Source of the DNA: Arthrinium phaeospermum | Lineage: Eukaryota; Ascomycota; Sordariomycetes; Amphisphaeriales; Apiosporaceae | Assembly: GCA_006503535.1 (NCBI GenBank) | Contig: QYRS01000007.1 | Location: 2,046,001 to 2,110,000 of the forward strand | Length of the DNA stretch: 64,000 nucleotides | Direction of reading: 5' to 3' | Shown: positions 22,825 through 35,282 of the stretch, in pieces | Layout: every line of letters begins with the position of its first letter | Numbering within the stretch: position 1 is the first letter of the stretch | Made by a program: the position numbers and the translations under genes | The notes under the pieces: model-generated | The model's input: the letters and a program-made list of their open reading frames with translations, nothing else | Databases searched by the model: none | What the model was told of the DNA's origin: nothing

Positions 22825-24103
22825 TCACCCCTCGAAGCCGCGGGGGTGGCCCGCGTGTTGCGTCAGCGCCATCTCGTCGTCCTTGGTCAGCTCGAAGGAG
22901 TCGCTGTTGCTGTTGCTGCTGGAGGGCTTGCTGTTCCCCTGCGGGTTGTGCTGGACCGTGACCTCGTACTCGAGCCGCTTGTGGATGCCCGTCAGCTGGC
23001 CGCCGTTGTCGCTGTCGTCGTCGTCGGCGGGCTCCGACCGGATCCGCGACTTGGTGAAGGACTTGAGGGCCAGGTCCTGGTCGTTGTTGCCGAACTGCGG
23101 GTTGTTGCGCGCGTTCCGCGTCGCCGCGCCCCCCGTGTGTTGTACGAGCTCGAGTGGAACTGGTCGCTGTTGTTGCCGCCCCGGCCAGGCGGGCGATCAG
23201 GTTCGCCACGCTCATCTCGATGTTGAGCTTCGTCAGGTAGGTGACCGGGTGGAACTGGATGTAGACGACGGGGTTGGGCAGGAACATCAGGCCAATCAGG
23301 AAGGCCTTGGGTTTCCCTGGTCAGTACAAACGTCCGTGTAGTAATGAAGGGGGAACACTTACATCCATCAGAATCGAGACGATGAGGCTTGGTGTTGAAT
23401 CCCACCAAGGGCTGGTACTTGACGAGACCATGCTGGTTGACCAGGCGCTCCTTGACGATCCGCACAAAGTACCAGTTCAGAACGGCATCCACAATCAAAA
23501 TGAGCACCTTCGATACGGGATCATAGTACTTGTTGGCGATGATGTAGCTGAGGGCAAAACAGGTCAGTCGAGATGCTCATGAGCTGGGCTAGCCGACAAT
23601 GCCGGCGGAGGAGGCATGACTCACAATTCGCTCGGGGGCACCGCCAGGCGCGCAGGGATCCAGATAACAAAGACGGAGATGTTTGATGAGGGTGATGATG
23701 ACAACGCCGTACTTCTTGCGGACGGTAGCCTGACTCTCCGCAATAACCCCGATACGGTTTATAATAATCTGCATGAGCAGTTGGATCTCAAAGACCCAAC
23801 AGAAAAGAATAAAGAATAACACCGGCACCCTGGAAAGAAGGTCTTGGTGGTTAGCGGCCGAGCAACAGAGTTGGTGGTCGTGTGGCTCACGTTGGTTGTA
23901 ATATCCCATCTAAGAAGCCAACCGAGGATGGCGATGACGATGTTGACGGCGATTTCCCCCCATACCATGTAGATGTAGGCGCTGCGGGCCGGGTTCTTGT
24001 TCCGTTTCGTCTGCTTGATAGCCTCCCAAGATGTGAGGAAACCGAAACCCAAACTGAAGCCCGCGGCCAGAGATGCGACCTGGAAGTCTGTCTTGGTTGC
24101 CAT
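22825..24103 (-). CDS. Fungal multi-transmembrane protein of unknown function, frameshifted
   Basis: From MATKTDFQVASLAAGFSLGF (24103) the protein shows about seven hydrophobic helices, including IYMVWGEIAVNIVIAILGWL, VPVLFFILFCWVFEIQLLMQ, ISVFVIWIPARLAV, VLILIVDAVLNWYFVRIVKE and AFLIGLMFLPNPVVYIQFHP, then TYLTKLNIEMSVANLIARLA and a hydrophilic Ser/Asn/Asp tail ending RGFEG. The pattern matches a large lineage-specific family of fungal integral membrane proteins with an outward-facing N-terminus, function unknown. At least three introns are visible (for example the one with its donor at 23890). Frame breaks occur near 23673 and 23389 (each looks like one extra base) and near 23190 and 23120 (each a missing G). 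An alternative upstream Met exists inside the 42-bp tandem repeat. Confidence 0.6.
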
Positions 24104-24173
24104 GTCGACTACTGTTTGTTGTGTGCGTGTCTTGGTTGCCGCCATGTCGACTACTGTTTGTTGTGTGCGTGTC
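24090..24173. repeat. 42-bp tandem duplication spanning the start codon
   Basis: Two near-identical copies with a 42-bp period, the second carrying an extra GCC, cover the ATG of the multi-TM gene. In the gene's frame the unit reads TRTQQTVVDMA(A)TK, so it either duplicates the start codon or lengthens the N-terminus. Confidence 0.75.
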
Positions 24174-27100
24174 CTGGGATTGGCTGCTGGTCTGGTTTGG
24201 GTGGGTGGGAGTCGAAGAGACCGAAAGGAATGGACCGAAAGAAACGAATTACAGTTCAAGAACTGGCTGGTTGGCTGGGCATGCGGCACGGCAGGCGGCC
24301 GGAAGTTATTGGGAGATCCAAGTATATAAAAAAACGACAGGTAAGAATGTATCTCTCTCTCTCATCTGCCGGGCTGGCTTTTGCTGGGGCGACTGAGCAA
24401 GAGAAAGAAACGGGGGCCGACCTGCATCATATGCAACCCCATGTTGTATTTAATGCAGAGGTGGTTCCTGTCACCGGGGACGCAAGAGATGAAACGTAGA
24501 GAGGCTCAATGCGAGGTCTGCTCAACTGCGGAGCCCTCATATCAGTCTAGAGGGACTCTAGACGCGAACGGACTGCCAATCTTGCACCGCGAGGGAAAGG
24601 GCTATCAGGGTCTCTCCAGTTTGCGGCCAACCAGGGAGCCAGTGCTCACTGATGCCTGTCTGCCAGATGCCTGTCCGCTGCACCTTCGCCTGTCAAGCGA
24701 GAAAAAAAGAAAAAAAAAACCATGCGTGCTTATTTGCTGGGCATCATGGCATCAACTGTCAAAGCTGAGGCGAACCCCACAGCGTTATGGCCACATGGCA
24801 CAGGGTATACTGGCGTGCGATGTTTGGCGTTGGCGTTGGCGCGCTTTTCGCCAGAGGATTGGAGGGTTGAGGAGGGGACGCTTTGGCATCCTGCTGGACA
24901 CTATCGAGGCTCGGAAAGCGATTATCTACAGACTACAAGCTAGCGTCCGTTGGCTGTTAGAGAATTCGAAACCTCCCGAGTCCAGAAAGCTGGTGGGCGT
25001 GGGACGATTTGCCCGTTGCCCGGCTCTGGATTCCCAGTTGCAGCTTACGGTGTTTTGTGGCCTCTCTCCCTCTGGAGGTGTTCGCGTGCGACGGACCGAA
25101 TTGGGCGCTGGCTGACGGAGCAATTCCGCAATAGTGCACCCGTTCGGGCGCTGTTATTGGTCCGACTATGGAGCGAGCATCCCAGCCCGGTATCCATGGA
25201 CTTGCCTTACGGCCAGTTGCCGAACCGGTAGCGCGGCCGTGCGCTACTGGCACGCCCATGCCTGCCTCCCAGCAGTACAGGGGCCCTCTTTTAGTCAGTC
25301 TTAGGAAGATTTTACAGTGGGCGCACGCGGTCCAGCGGCACAGAAAGCGGTACTCAAATATAACCTGCTGCAACCTAGGATCGGGATCATTAGGTTTTCC
25401 CGGCGATCCCTTCTGGAAGTAGCCGGCCGTGGGCTGCTTTTTCTCGACCCCTCCTACCCTCCTCCTCTTTTGGCGTTCATGCTAGTCAACGGTTGAGAGG
25501 GCATCCCTATTATACAACTCATCCTGCGGGCACTCACAATCGGTAGGCCGGACATCACGTCGCAGCGCTGCAACTGGCGTGTTGGTGTCGTGATTGGCGT
25601 GCATTGGACTACTGCTACATTCGCCTGTGGTAACGTCTTCTTCAGCGGGCCGGTGGGGGTCCTGGATGGTATCGTATTCGCAGCTAACGCCACTTTCACC
25701 TCTAGTGGTCTTCAGCTCCGGACTCCCCCCAACGACCCTGGGTGCCTGGGTAGGTGCTGGGAGTCCCTGACAAAGCCAAGACCCTACCATTCCATTGATA
25801 CAAACATTGCAAACAACGCTTCATCTGGTTCGTGCTGCTTACTCCCAGGAGGATTTCTCCCGGAGGTTTCGTTTAGTTCGCGGACAATTACGATAGGTAG
25901 GGCGAGCATAGAATGTAACCTCGAAGCAGATTAACGAAGAGAGGGAGAAAAATAATTCCATGCACTAGGTAGGTAGTTGCGACCTGCGCGACATCTTGCT
26001 TTTGCTTTTCCACAATTCTTTCTTTTCTTCTACCTGTCGGTAAGTTTGGGTGTGGCAATGATGCAAAAGAAGGCGTGCCGTGCTGTCGGTTCGTGGCACA
26101 ATTACTGTACCCGGATTTCCAGGGCAGCAACAAATGAGGGCATCGAACTACCGAAGGCCTACAACTATAGCCGAGCAGAAGGCCGACCGAGCGCGCAGAC
26201 TAGCATGTGGATCCTGCTTAAAAGGTAGCTTCACCTGGCCGCGATTTTAGACACCGAGCACTATAGGAAGAAAAAAGCAACCATTGGACATCGTGGTCGC
26301 CGGTTCGTCGACTTCGTTTCCGTTCAATATGCCTAAGAAGTCTAAAAAGTCATGAAAGTCCAGCCAACCTACCATCATGACTCCCGATCAAGCTACTGTA
26401 CATATTCGAAGACTCGACTAGCGTTGCGCGGGAAAGCACTGCATAGCTTATCGACAAAAAGAACGTCCTAGCGCCCACGCTTCGGATTTAACTCGCTATG
26501 TTTCTTTTCTTCCTCTACAAACTAGAAGACAGCTGAACGGCATTCTACCCGACTCGGACTACGTGTTGTTGCAGAGAAATTTCGCCGGCCAAGAGGACCG
26601 GACTCGCTGCACTTCACAATAGACAGGCACACTAGAGACTATTCGCACGAGTGTCGACAATGGACGCGGGATTATCGACCTTGGCCAGCCAGCCTGCGGA
26701 TATACGCTCCGACCTCTTTTGTTTCGGACTAGGTAATGAAAGGGTCAATCAGTCTCTCAGTCAGCAGCAGTGTCGGGTCGTGCCCGGTGGTGTGGTGCAA
26801 CCCAAGCCGTCAACCGTTCGTGCCAAACGTCATATCGCCCCCAAGATAGACCTGTCACGGGTGCAAATCCCCGAAAGGCCCCAGAAACACCCGAAAGTCA
26901 ATCTTTGCCAGATATCACATGCATGATCCCAAGCGGCCTCAGGCCGGTCAGAAATGAGGATAATCCGCGGATCGCCCATCGCTCCAACGGCCGACCGCCC
27001 AAACCGCCCAGAATGACAGACCGCACAGAGGCAAGAGAGGGTCGGGTCGGCGTGGTATGCATTGACAACCCCCAGATCAGGATCGACACACTCCTCCGCA

Positions 27101-30100
27101 GTCATGCTATCACGGGCCTGCCCTGGTTCCTTTACTGGCGCCCTTCGGAGGCGAAGTGTGGTAGCGGTCCACATGGGTTCGTCAAGGACTCAAGGCCCCC
27201 CGGTCTTGTACTGTAAGAATAACTCAAAGCAGCAGAGCGCGAGAAGGGATGCCCAGCAAGCCCAGCAGGGTTGTATCAGTAGGGATGTAGTAATAGATAC
27301 GCGAGAGAAGAGGCTATAGCGATGACAGGTTCTAGCTTCCGACAATCCCGGAGCTCCCCCGAATTGCCTGCATGACTTTCTGCCTGCTGCCACAACACTT
27401 CTGGCAACACCACGACAGAATATATGCACACTTTTGAGAATACGAGGACAGCGGAACAGAATGTCGCCATCCCAACTGCTCTCTGGCCGACTTCTGACCC
27501 GCGGGCGACCCGTACGATAGATGACAAGCCCCTTTATTCGATCCACCTGTTTGTCCACTCTACCGGAGTACAAGCTCGAACCGGAGCCCTGGGACAACCG
27601 TTATCCCCTTCCGCGCCGTAAATCCAGAGCTGCAAGCTAGCTCTTGAGCTTCTTTTACTATAATATCAGGGACTCCAGGGGACAGGCACTTTTACCCAGC
27701 ACCCAATCTATCCACCCGACCCCAAAAGGCGGTGGGGACCGCAAAATAAAAACAACGTACGATTCCCGACTGGAAGAAAAAATTCCCTCCAGTCTTTTGT
27801 TATCTGCCACTTACTATATCGCCCGCCTGGGCAGGCTCCAGGCTCGCTACCCGGCCCTCTCTCTCAACCATCGCACGTACATGGCCGGAAACAAGACGGA
27901 TAGAAGTCTGCTCCACCCACGAAAATGGGGCAGCAGGGCGACGGGAGACAGAACCCGGCGTGAACGCGCCCGAGCACACCAGGGAACTAACTCTGTGGCT
28001 TGAAATCTCTCGCAGGGCCCCCTCCCGACGGCCACTTATACATATGTACGGGCGGTATTACTGTTTATAGATTCGCAGACCCGGTTTAAGGCGCGCCCTC
28101 GCCCTCGTCCGCATCAGGTGGCTCCGACGAGACGGAAGGCAGGAGGGGGGAGGAAAGAAGAGCAGCTCGCTATACAGCCTTTGCGTCGTGACGGAAGTTA
28201 TGGCCAGCCAACCAGGCTCCTGCTGCGTTTGGTTCGGTGCAAGTACCTCCGCCGCGTCGAAACGAAACAATTCCACTGGCTGTGCCCAGTCCGTTCGCTT
28301 CGGGGTGAGATATGGTTCATACAGGCAAATACGCCATTTCTGTTTCAGTTCAGGTCACGGACGAATTAGTAATATGAGGAAGACAAGAAAATAAAAATAA
28401 CAACACATGCAGATAAGAAACGGTTTTGGTCACTGGCCATGACCATCTAGACCGCCGACTCTCATATTCCGATATTTTGTGGCACTATGCCAAGAGGCAA
28501 AGGAGTTGCAATATTGGAAGATGAAATGACCGCGGAGCCTGTCATTTTTGCTAATTTGACCAAGGCCGGAATCGGTCTTGGGAAGAGGAATGAATTCGGT
28601 GCGGGTCTGTTGCTTATACGTGATTGGCGTTTTCTTTTTTCTGCTGGGGATGCCCCTTTTCCTTTCGTGGTAAGGTAAGGCATCGATAGAAATGGGTGCC
28701 GGCGTGACTGAACCTCGAGAAGGAATGTCATGGGATATCAGACTTCCCTCGTAGCTAGTTTCAATCATGATGTATGTACTGCTTGCCATGTCCTTGATTT
28801 GTAAACCATCACATAAAACTTATAGTCTGGAATCTAGACTTTTCGCAGTGGAACTTCTAGACTTGCGGTGACTTGTCGTCGAAGCTCAAGCAACTGATAA
28901 GATACGGACACGTTCCAGCCCCTTTGTAAAGAGCCATGGCCCAGTAGGCTACAATAATGTGATGTGACTGATACCTGCGTAAAGCAAAGAATTGGATAAA
29001 CAGGAATTTCAAATACGTGAATCAGTTATGCTGTTTCTATCCCGTTGATATGGCAACAGAACGGTGCCACTTTCCAATTGCCCCTGATTGGTAATACTGC
29101 ATGCGATGGTATACCCCTATTCGAGACTCGACCCCTAAGGCCTTGAGAGAAATTGGTATTCTGCCTCATACAGACTAATAAAACACATTTACATTCACAT
29201 TCGATGATACTCTGAAGCATATGCCCCTATTGTATAAGGCATGGAAATGATTCATGTAAATTTCACTATATACATATATAGAAAAGATGGAAGGGAACTT
29301 GTGACTGAGAAGATGTTGCTTGGCTCCACGATCGTATATACGTATAAAAAAAATGCAAACAACTAGTATCCCGACTTAGTTTCATCTGGTGCTTCAAAGC
29401 GTATGTCTTGGATACGGTTGAGCATCATCGCAAAATAAGTGTGACGAGATGAGTAGCTGCTCTATTACTACATGACAAAGCACTTCTGTTCTCATTTCAT
29501 CAGCGTCGTTCTGAGTATTTTGTTTCTGCCGGGGAGCCTTGGTATGAATCGAAAAAGAGAAGAAGAAGAAGATGTTGTGAGACAAAAGGCGTCCACCAAC
29601 TGGAAACTAGCAAAGAGAACACATGCGGAACCTATTGTACACCATACGGTCAGTACTTCCATATCTGATAACTCTATGATGGCAATGAAGCCACGGAGTG
29701 CTGGAAAGTACAGGCCCTCCGTCAGTAGTACCGGTACTATCGTCATCAAGGCCACTCAGCTCCATAGCCACTTATATTCAAACAACGGTTACGGACACCT
29801 TGCAACAAGTAGCATGTACAGTTTTGCCTGCCCCTTGACTTCTCATTGATGTTGGCCCAATATATCTGCCCGGGGACAAAACTAGAAAGAGAATCATGCT
29901 CAAAGAATTTTCAACACTAGACTTGTCTACCCCTTAATATCTGGTCGCTCGCGTACTTGCTGCCTCAAGACTGCTGGATTGTTTGAATCCGAACACGTAG
30001 ACGTAAGATGAAAGCTATCAAAGCACGTATCTCTTGCAGCATACTACGTTATCACTTACTACCAGGATCATTTTTCAAGTCCTCGATTAATCGACTACAG

Positions 30101-33100
30101 TTCTCTGATGCCCGCAAGGCTGACTGGGCATTGGGCCGAAGTTGTGAACTTGTGATCAAAAGTACTACCAGCGATATCGGCATTGAATTGACTGGTTCAT
30201 TAGTTACACACATTCGTCAATGTATGTCAATCTCTACACGAGTGAGAGTGTACGATCGACTCTATTCACTGTTTGGGTGTGAATTCAGATCTTTACAAGA
30301 GATGGCGGTGACAATTTGGAGACTACGCAGAACTGCCCCGACAGGAGATAGTTGTTCAGCTATCACCATAAACTTCAATTCCCTTCCTCTCAGGATCCTA
30401 CAGTAAGGTCAATGCAGCTACTTTGGCCATTGGACGCTTCAAATCGATGCACAGCTCACGTAGGAGCTTCCTGATCGTGATGTGTTGGGTATTGCATATC
30501 TTCGTAGAGATGAAACCCACTTGAGGGGTAGAGTAAACAACTGTCAGACAGATGTAAGCTAACCACTGATTGGGCCGCTTGGCATAGGATCAAGTGATAC
30601 AAATCGACAATCCCGGCGTTGCTGTAAACACTGCGCGGCTTCCAGCATCGGGCATATGTGTTTAATCAACCCCAGGTGGCCGGTCCCCTTGTTGGCTCGC
30701 TTGAATTCTGTGGTCCCCATCAAATAAAAATGAACGTTGATTTACACGATTGAGTTTGGAGCTAAAGCCTGTCTATCTCGACCTAGCGGAAAAGGATCTT
30801 CGAATCCAAACTTGATTGACGGGAACCTGACCACCCGAGCTTTGACGTACGGGGAGGCAAAAACTATTTAATGCCTGAGTTGCGTCAGTGCAGTCAATTC
30901 AGGGTCCCGGCTAAGAAAGGAAGATGACGTTGCGTTACGGGCTCAACTTGGCCGGCTCCCCTGGATGTGACGCTGTTGCATTCGCGTGATGACATAATAG
31001 CCTTACCACTTGAGCTTGCATGCGCCGCATTGGCACACGCACACACCATCCGAATTACATCACACTCGTATTTCGCGATATCAACGCCGAGATCTGGCGC
31101 CAATTCTTATTACTTGATCGAGTCTTTGAGAAAATGTATCGTCGCTAATTCTCGACACAGAGAAGGTCAGCAGTTACTCTCACGAATAGTACGTAATGAA
31201 TCGTGCCACGTGTGGGTAATTCTCATTTCTGCCCATCTGGTAGGTAGTACAATCGCTGGCGATCCTGGGGGGCCGCTGAAGCACTTCTGAAACCATGTCA
31301 GAGGAATGAAAGATCCTTCACTGCAGGTGAAGTTGCAGCCGCAGGTAACACCCGTCAGTTGGGGGGTCACGGGCTGTTGAGCGTACCGCGCAATTGGGAC
31401 CGACAGTGGAGCCCTAATTGATAGGCAGATATGTCGCTGTGCCGCTCCGGGATCTGGGCTGTTCTGGACCGTCTTGTCGCTGCGTGTTTGGTCGTTTGTT
31501 GTGTGGTGCCCAGTCAATGTTCTCCGTACATTCCGAAACTCCCTCATTTTCTTCCAACCCGCCGGGGAAATCGCCTGGAGGGGGCTTTGCCGCTGCTGCT
31601 GTAACGTCTTGCCTACAACACGACTCTCTCTCCCTCACCGACAAAACTCGCTGACCGCCAGCGTTTGCGGTTCGAGAAATCTTATTTTAAAACGACCGTG
31701 ATGGAATTGGTCGACACTGGCCCTGACTCGTCATCATCTCGAGGATTGTTGACCCCTTTTTCCGAAACCGTCGAGGCAGGCTCCGAAGGGCCCCAAGGCA
31801 AAGGCACGGAAAAGGAAGTAGGGTAGAAAATTCTAGTGCCAGGGCTAATATCGGAGAGCTTTTCCGACGCCGAGGATGGGCATGGGAATCCGAGCTTTCG
31901 GGACTCCCGTTATTGCTAATCAGATAGCAGCTCCAGAACAGCTCCATGTCGGAAATATTGTAAGATAACACAACCCATGACTTCCTGTAGGGGTGAATGA
32001 TGAGCTGCTTTCTTCTTTGGTGTTGTTTACTTTGTTTTTTTTGTCTATCGCCCGGGAAACTCGTCGCTGTATTGATTGATGCAGTACGGAGTACTGGACT
32101 GGTAGCAGTCTCACCATGGTTGAATGCCTTCCAATCGTCTCCAGTCGGCAACTGCAGGTGCAGGTGCATGCTGCAGCCCGTCGTCACTAAAAATCCACCT
32201 ACTGCATGCAGCACACAATGCCCAGCACGATGGATAGCGGGGACTCGGACCGCGAAAGTGTTTATTATTAGCACCAGTCATGCACCTTGTTCGCGCATTC
32301 CCAGCTGCAGTGAGTTTTGGCGACGGCAGTCCGCAGCAATTGAGCCTCATGCCTCAGTCGGGCTTTCTTGCACCTTCCCCCTGGGCAAGTGGATTGATTT
32401 GATGGGCTCATGTTTGTGTCGAAGATCCAAAACGAGGTTCGAAGCCCTAAGCCCTGCTGCAAACGGGCAGATGCCTGAAGGGGGGAGATCTGAGTAGTGC
32501 GTGCATCACCAAAGCAAATCTGACTCCTGGTGATTTGGATCGGATTCTTCCAGACTGGAGCTGGCTGGGCTGTGGGGTGGGTTTCACGCTTGCGCTCGTG
32601 TGCGCGAGATGGTGGTGGTTAGAAGTCGCTGCTAATCTGTCTGTACAGTATGTCCCTGTTCAGCCAGCCACAATTGAGCCAACCTGCAGGTGCGCAGCTA
32701 GCTAGCTGTGCTTGACGTAGTGTAGCGGTGCGAGAAGCCTTGGGAATGCATCAATTCGCATTGAAGGGTGAGTGGCAGCCTATTTTGCTAGGGGTAGCGC
32801 ATCAATAGCATAGCGCAGGGCGTTACCCTCACAGGCTGCAGCTTCGCCCTTCAGGGTTTCCTTGTTTACAGTACAGGTGAGTGCGCGGGTTGTGTCGATG
32901 CACCAGCATTTCCATTTCTCCACCTCCGGCATCCATCCATCAAACCCATCAAAAAAAGAAGGACTGTCCTGTGTCTTGGCGGCCCTGTCTCACTTGCGCC
33001 TGTCCCCGGTCGGCCGGCCTGCTCGTATGTAATGTTGTAGTGTCGCTCGACCACCTTAAGATCTCATCTATTAACCTGTAAGTGCGTCCCCACTCCTCCC

Positions 33101-33200
33101 ACCCATCCTGGAATCCATCCATCAGACCTGGATACCTGGACCTGGACACATGTAGATTTGACACGGCTGCACGGGTTGCGACTTGACGACCCGACTGACT
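24174..33200. other. Gene-poor stretch of about 9 kb
   Basis: I find no frame with a domain, signal peptide, transmembrane pattern or convincing splice chain on either strand. The longest open frame (24381-25115) is compositionally random. No transposase, reverse transcriptase, long terminal repeat or rRNA/tRNA gene was recognised. The part from about 28.8 to 30.7 kb is mildly AT-rich with TATA-like runs, which is too weak to call RIP-degraded repeat by eye. It could hold non-coding transcripts or distal regulatory DNA for the gene at 34155. Confidence 0.4.
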
Positions 33201-34154
33201 GACTTGACTGTTGGAACTCGGAGGGGCTTTGCTGGTTATCACAATACCTCGCGACGCTGTTTATTCCCCTTCTCTCTCTTTTTTACTCCATTCCATCTTA
33301 TTTCTGGGCTGTTATATCGCGACTTTGTGAGCCCGCGCACCCACACACGTCATTCCTTCTTGTCTGCCACCTTGTTACCTTTTTCTTTTTTCCCCGTTGT
33401 AGCGGAAGCCTACCACTGCTACTGCTAGGCTCCTTCTCTCAACTAACAGTCTTCCCCCCCTTCGCCCTTCGCATCGTCAGGGTATTACAGTCTTAAACTG
33501 CTTGTCTCATCCAATCCACAAGCCCTCACATTCTTTCTCCTTTTCTCTTTGCATCTTGAGGAGGCAGAAGCTGTCCTTATTACATCTTAACTTAATCGTT
33601 CAATTCACATCGCCGGCTAATTTACCAATCTGTACTTGCATCGCATACCCAGCAGAAAAGTACCGGCTTTTTAATCACTCCTACGCATCTCAATCTCATC
33701 CACCAACCACCCCAAAATAAAACCATCCTGCCCATTGGATCCTCCCTCCCCCATCCATCGTGGATTTCACTGGTTGATTCAGGTTTGATACCAACCTGGT
33801 CTGCTCATGTCATCGACCATTTGAACAAGACCATATTCCGTGGAGACCCGTCTGGCACGAGCAAGGTTGGGGGCGTCGACTCGTTAACTCGCAAAGCTGG
33901 ACCTCAGCCACGATAACGACGATCAGCCATCCAACTGTACCAATTGGCCATTTCCCCCGCAAACTCGCCCATCCGTCTAATACACACATACCTGTCAATA
34001 CCACTTGCGACCTCCCGTCAACCATTGGACTTTCCTTTTTTCCTCTAGTATTCAAGCTTCAAGCGTTGCCATCATTCATCGTAGCTTATACGCAACCACC
34101 CGTTTTTTTTCTCTTGGCATTGTGCTTGCCCGGTTCTATCCACCAACTCCCACC
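33201..34154 (+). promoter_or_regulatory. Pyrimidine-rich promoter/long leader of the 34-kb gene
   Basis: About 33240-33560 and 34020-34150 are rich in CT tracts, as in fungal transcription-start regions, followed by some hundreds of bases of Ser/Pro-codon-like noncoding sequence before the ATG at 34155. A long 5' untranslated leader is inferred; no start site can be fixed. Confidence 0.35.
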
Positions 34155-35282
34155 ATGCTCGAGACTCAGCACCACCACTGGCCGGAGGCCAGCAGGAAAA
34201 GAGGTCGAGAGGAAGATGAATTCGGTGCTGCCGACTCGATGGGCTTTGCCGACCATCGTAATGTAAGTACTTTGCCTTTCTTTCCTTTGCGAACTTATGA
34301 TCCAGTTTTGCATCTTCTAACCACGATGATGCGCTTAGAAACGTTTGCATTCGCTGCCTCTGCGCACTTCACCACCTCCGCATCACAAACGAGGGTCCCA
34401 CCCCCCATCTTCTCCACGAACTCGATGGCCACCACAATTACTCCCACGGACTCGGACTCGGAAGACATGCAGTCTCGGTCCCACATGTCGCCATGGGTTT
34501 CCACGCTGCCTATGCAGCAGCAACAGCACGCGCCCGATTCTTCCATGGAAGTGGACAGGGATATGGATATGATGGACGGCACGGCGAACCACCTTGACCA
34601 GTCCGCGGGTGACGGCTACAGCTCGAGCAACACCGGTCGAATTCCGACTCCCATCAATGCGACGTTTGCCGCCCAGGTACGGGGAAACAACTGGACCTCG
34701 GCGAACCAGCAGATGAACTCGAACTTCGGTCCCGAGGAACTTGCAAGCCATCTGGGCAATGCTGGACTCGGTGCAGGACCGCACCAGGCGTTCCCACCGG
34801 CAGCGGATCCCTCAGTCCCGCGTTCCCTCGACGGCTCGGCGGGATGGTCTATGATTCAGAACCGGCGACTTCCATCGCCTATCAGTGAAAGCGGTGGCGA
34901 GGAACTACCTGCCAGCCCTGGAATGGTGCTGGATGCGTCGCAACAGCGGCCGTATCTGCCGCACATGCCTCATTCGACCAATCCTGCCATGGCGGCGCTT
35001 CATCCCAACTTGGAAATCTGCCATGAAACAGTCGCGGAAGATGATACGGGCATGATGGATGCGGACGGCGATGCCTGCCCTGAAGAGGGTAGCTCCCCAT
35101 CCTCGGCGCCTGCCACTCCTTCCCCACGCAGCAAGTACGGCCACCAGCGTAGCAAGCATACGCTTAACAGCTGGACGATCCAACCTGGCATGAAAAAGTC
35201 GTTCAGTATAGGATACCGGGCGGACTGCGACAAATGCCGGCAGAAAATCCCGGGTCATTTCAACCATATCATCATTTCGTAA
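34155..35282 (+). CDS. Conserved fungal protein with C-terminal C-x2-C-x6-H-x2-H motif
   Basis: Exon 1 (34155-34262) encodes MLETQHHHWPEASRKRGREE and ends DHRN. A 76-bp intron (34263-34338) joins in phase to KRLHSLPLRTSP. Near 34429 one C is missing: restoring it continues TRWPTTITPTDSDSEDM in the frame that is then open to the stop at 35280. The body is disordered, Ser/Pro/Met-rich (GRIPTPINATF, RRLPSPISES, ATPSPRSKYG). The C-terminus is conserved in a fungal family of unknown function: KKSFSIGYRADCDKC then RQKIPGHFNHII. That tail has a C-x2-C-x6-H-x2-H spacing that could bind one zinc ion. The gene has a long leader and a nearly gene-free 9-kb upstream region, which would fit a regulated factor. 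Function not known. Confidence 0.65.
   Translation: MLETQHHHWPEASRKRGREEDEFGAADSMGFADHRNVSTLPFFPLRTYDPVLHLLTTMMRLETFAFAASAHFTTSASQTRVPPPIFSTNSMATTITPTDSDSEDMQSRSHMSPWVSTLPMQQQQHAPDSSMEVDRDMDMMDGTANHLDQSAGDGYSSSNTGRIPTPINATFAAQVRGNNWTSANQQMNSNFGPEELASHLGNAGLGAGPHQAFPPAADPSVPRSLDGSAGWSMIQNRRLPSPISESGGEELPASPGMVLDASQQRPYLPHMPHSTNPAMAALHPNLEICHETVAEDDTGMMDADGDACPEEGSSPSSAPATPSPRSKYGHQRSKHTLNSWTIQPGMKKSFSIGYRADCDKCRQKIPGHFNHIIIS

Noticed and set aside
24381..25115. Open frame of 244 codons on the plus strand
   Set aside because: Composition is random (Arg/Ser/Trp-rich), with no domain, no splice support and no conservation pattern.
28800..30700. Possible RIP-degraded transposon
   Set aside because: Only mildly AT-rich by eye, no terminal repeats or coding remnants. 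A TpA/ApT index above about 0.9-1 would be needed.
32395..32452. tRNA B-box-like GGTTCGAAGCC flanked by GGGCT/AGCCC
   Set aside because: The enclosed sequence is far too short for a tRNA and lacks an anticodon arm.
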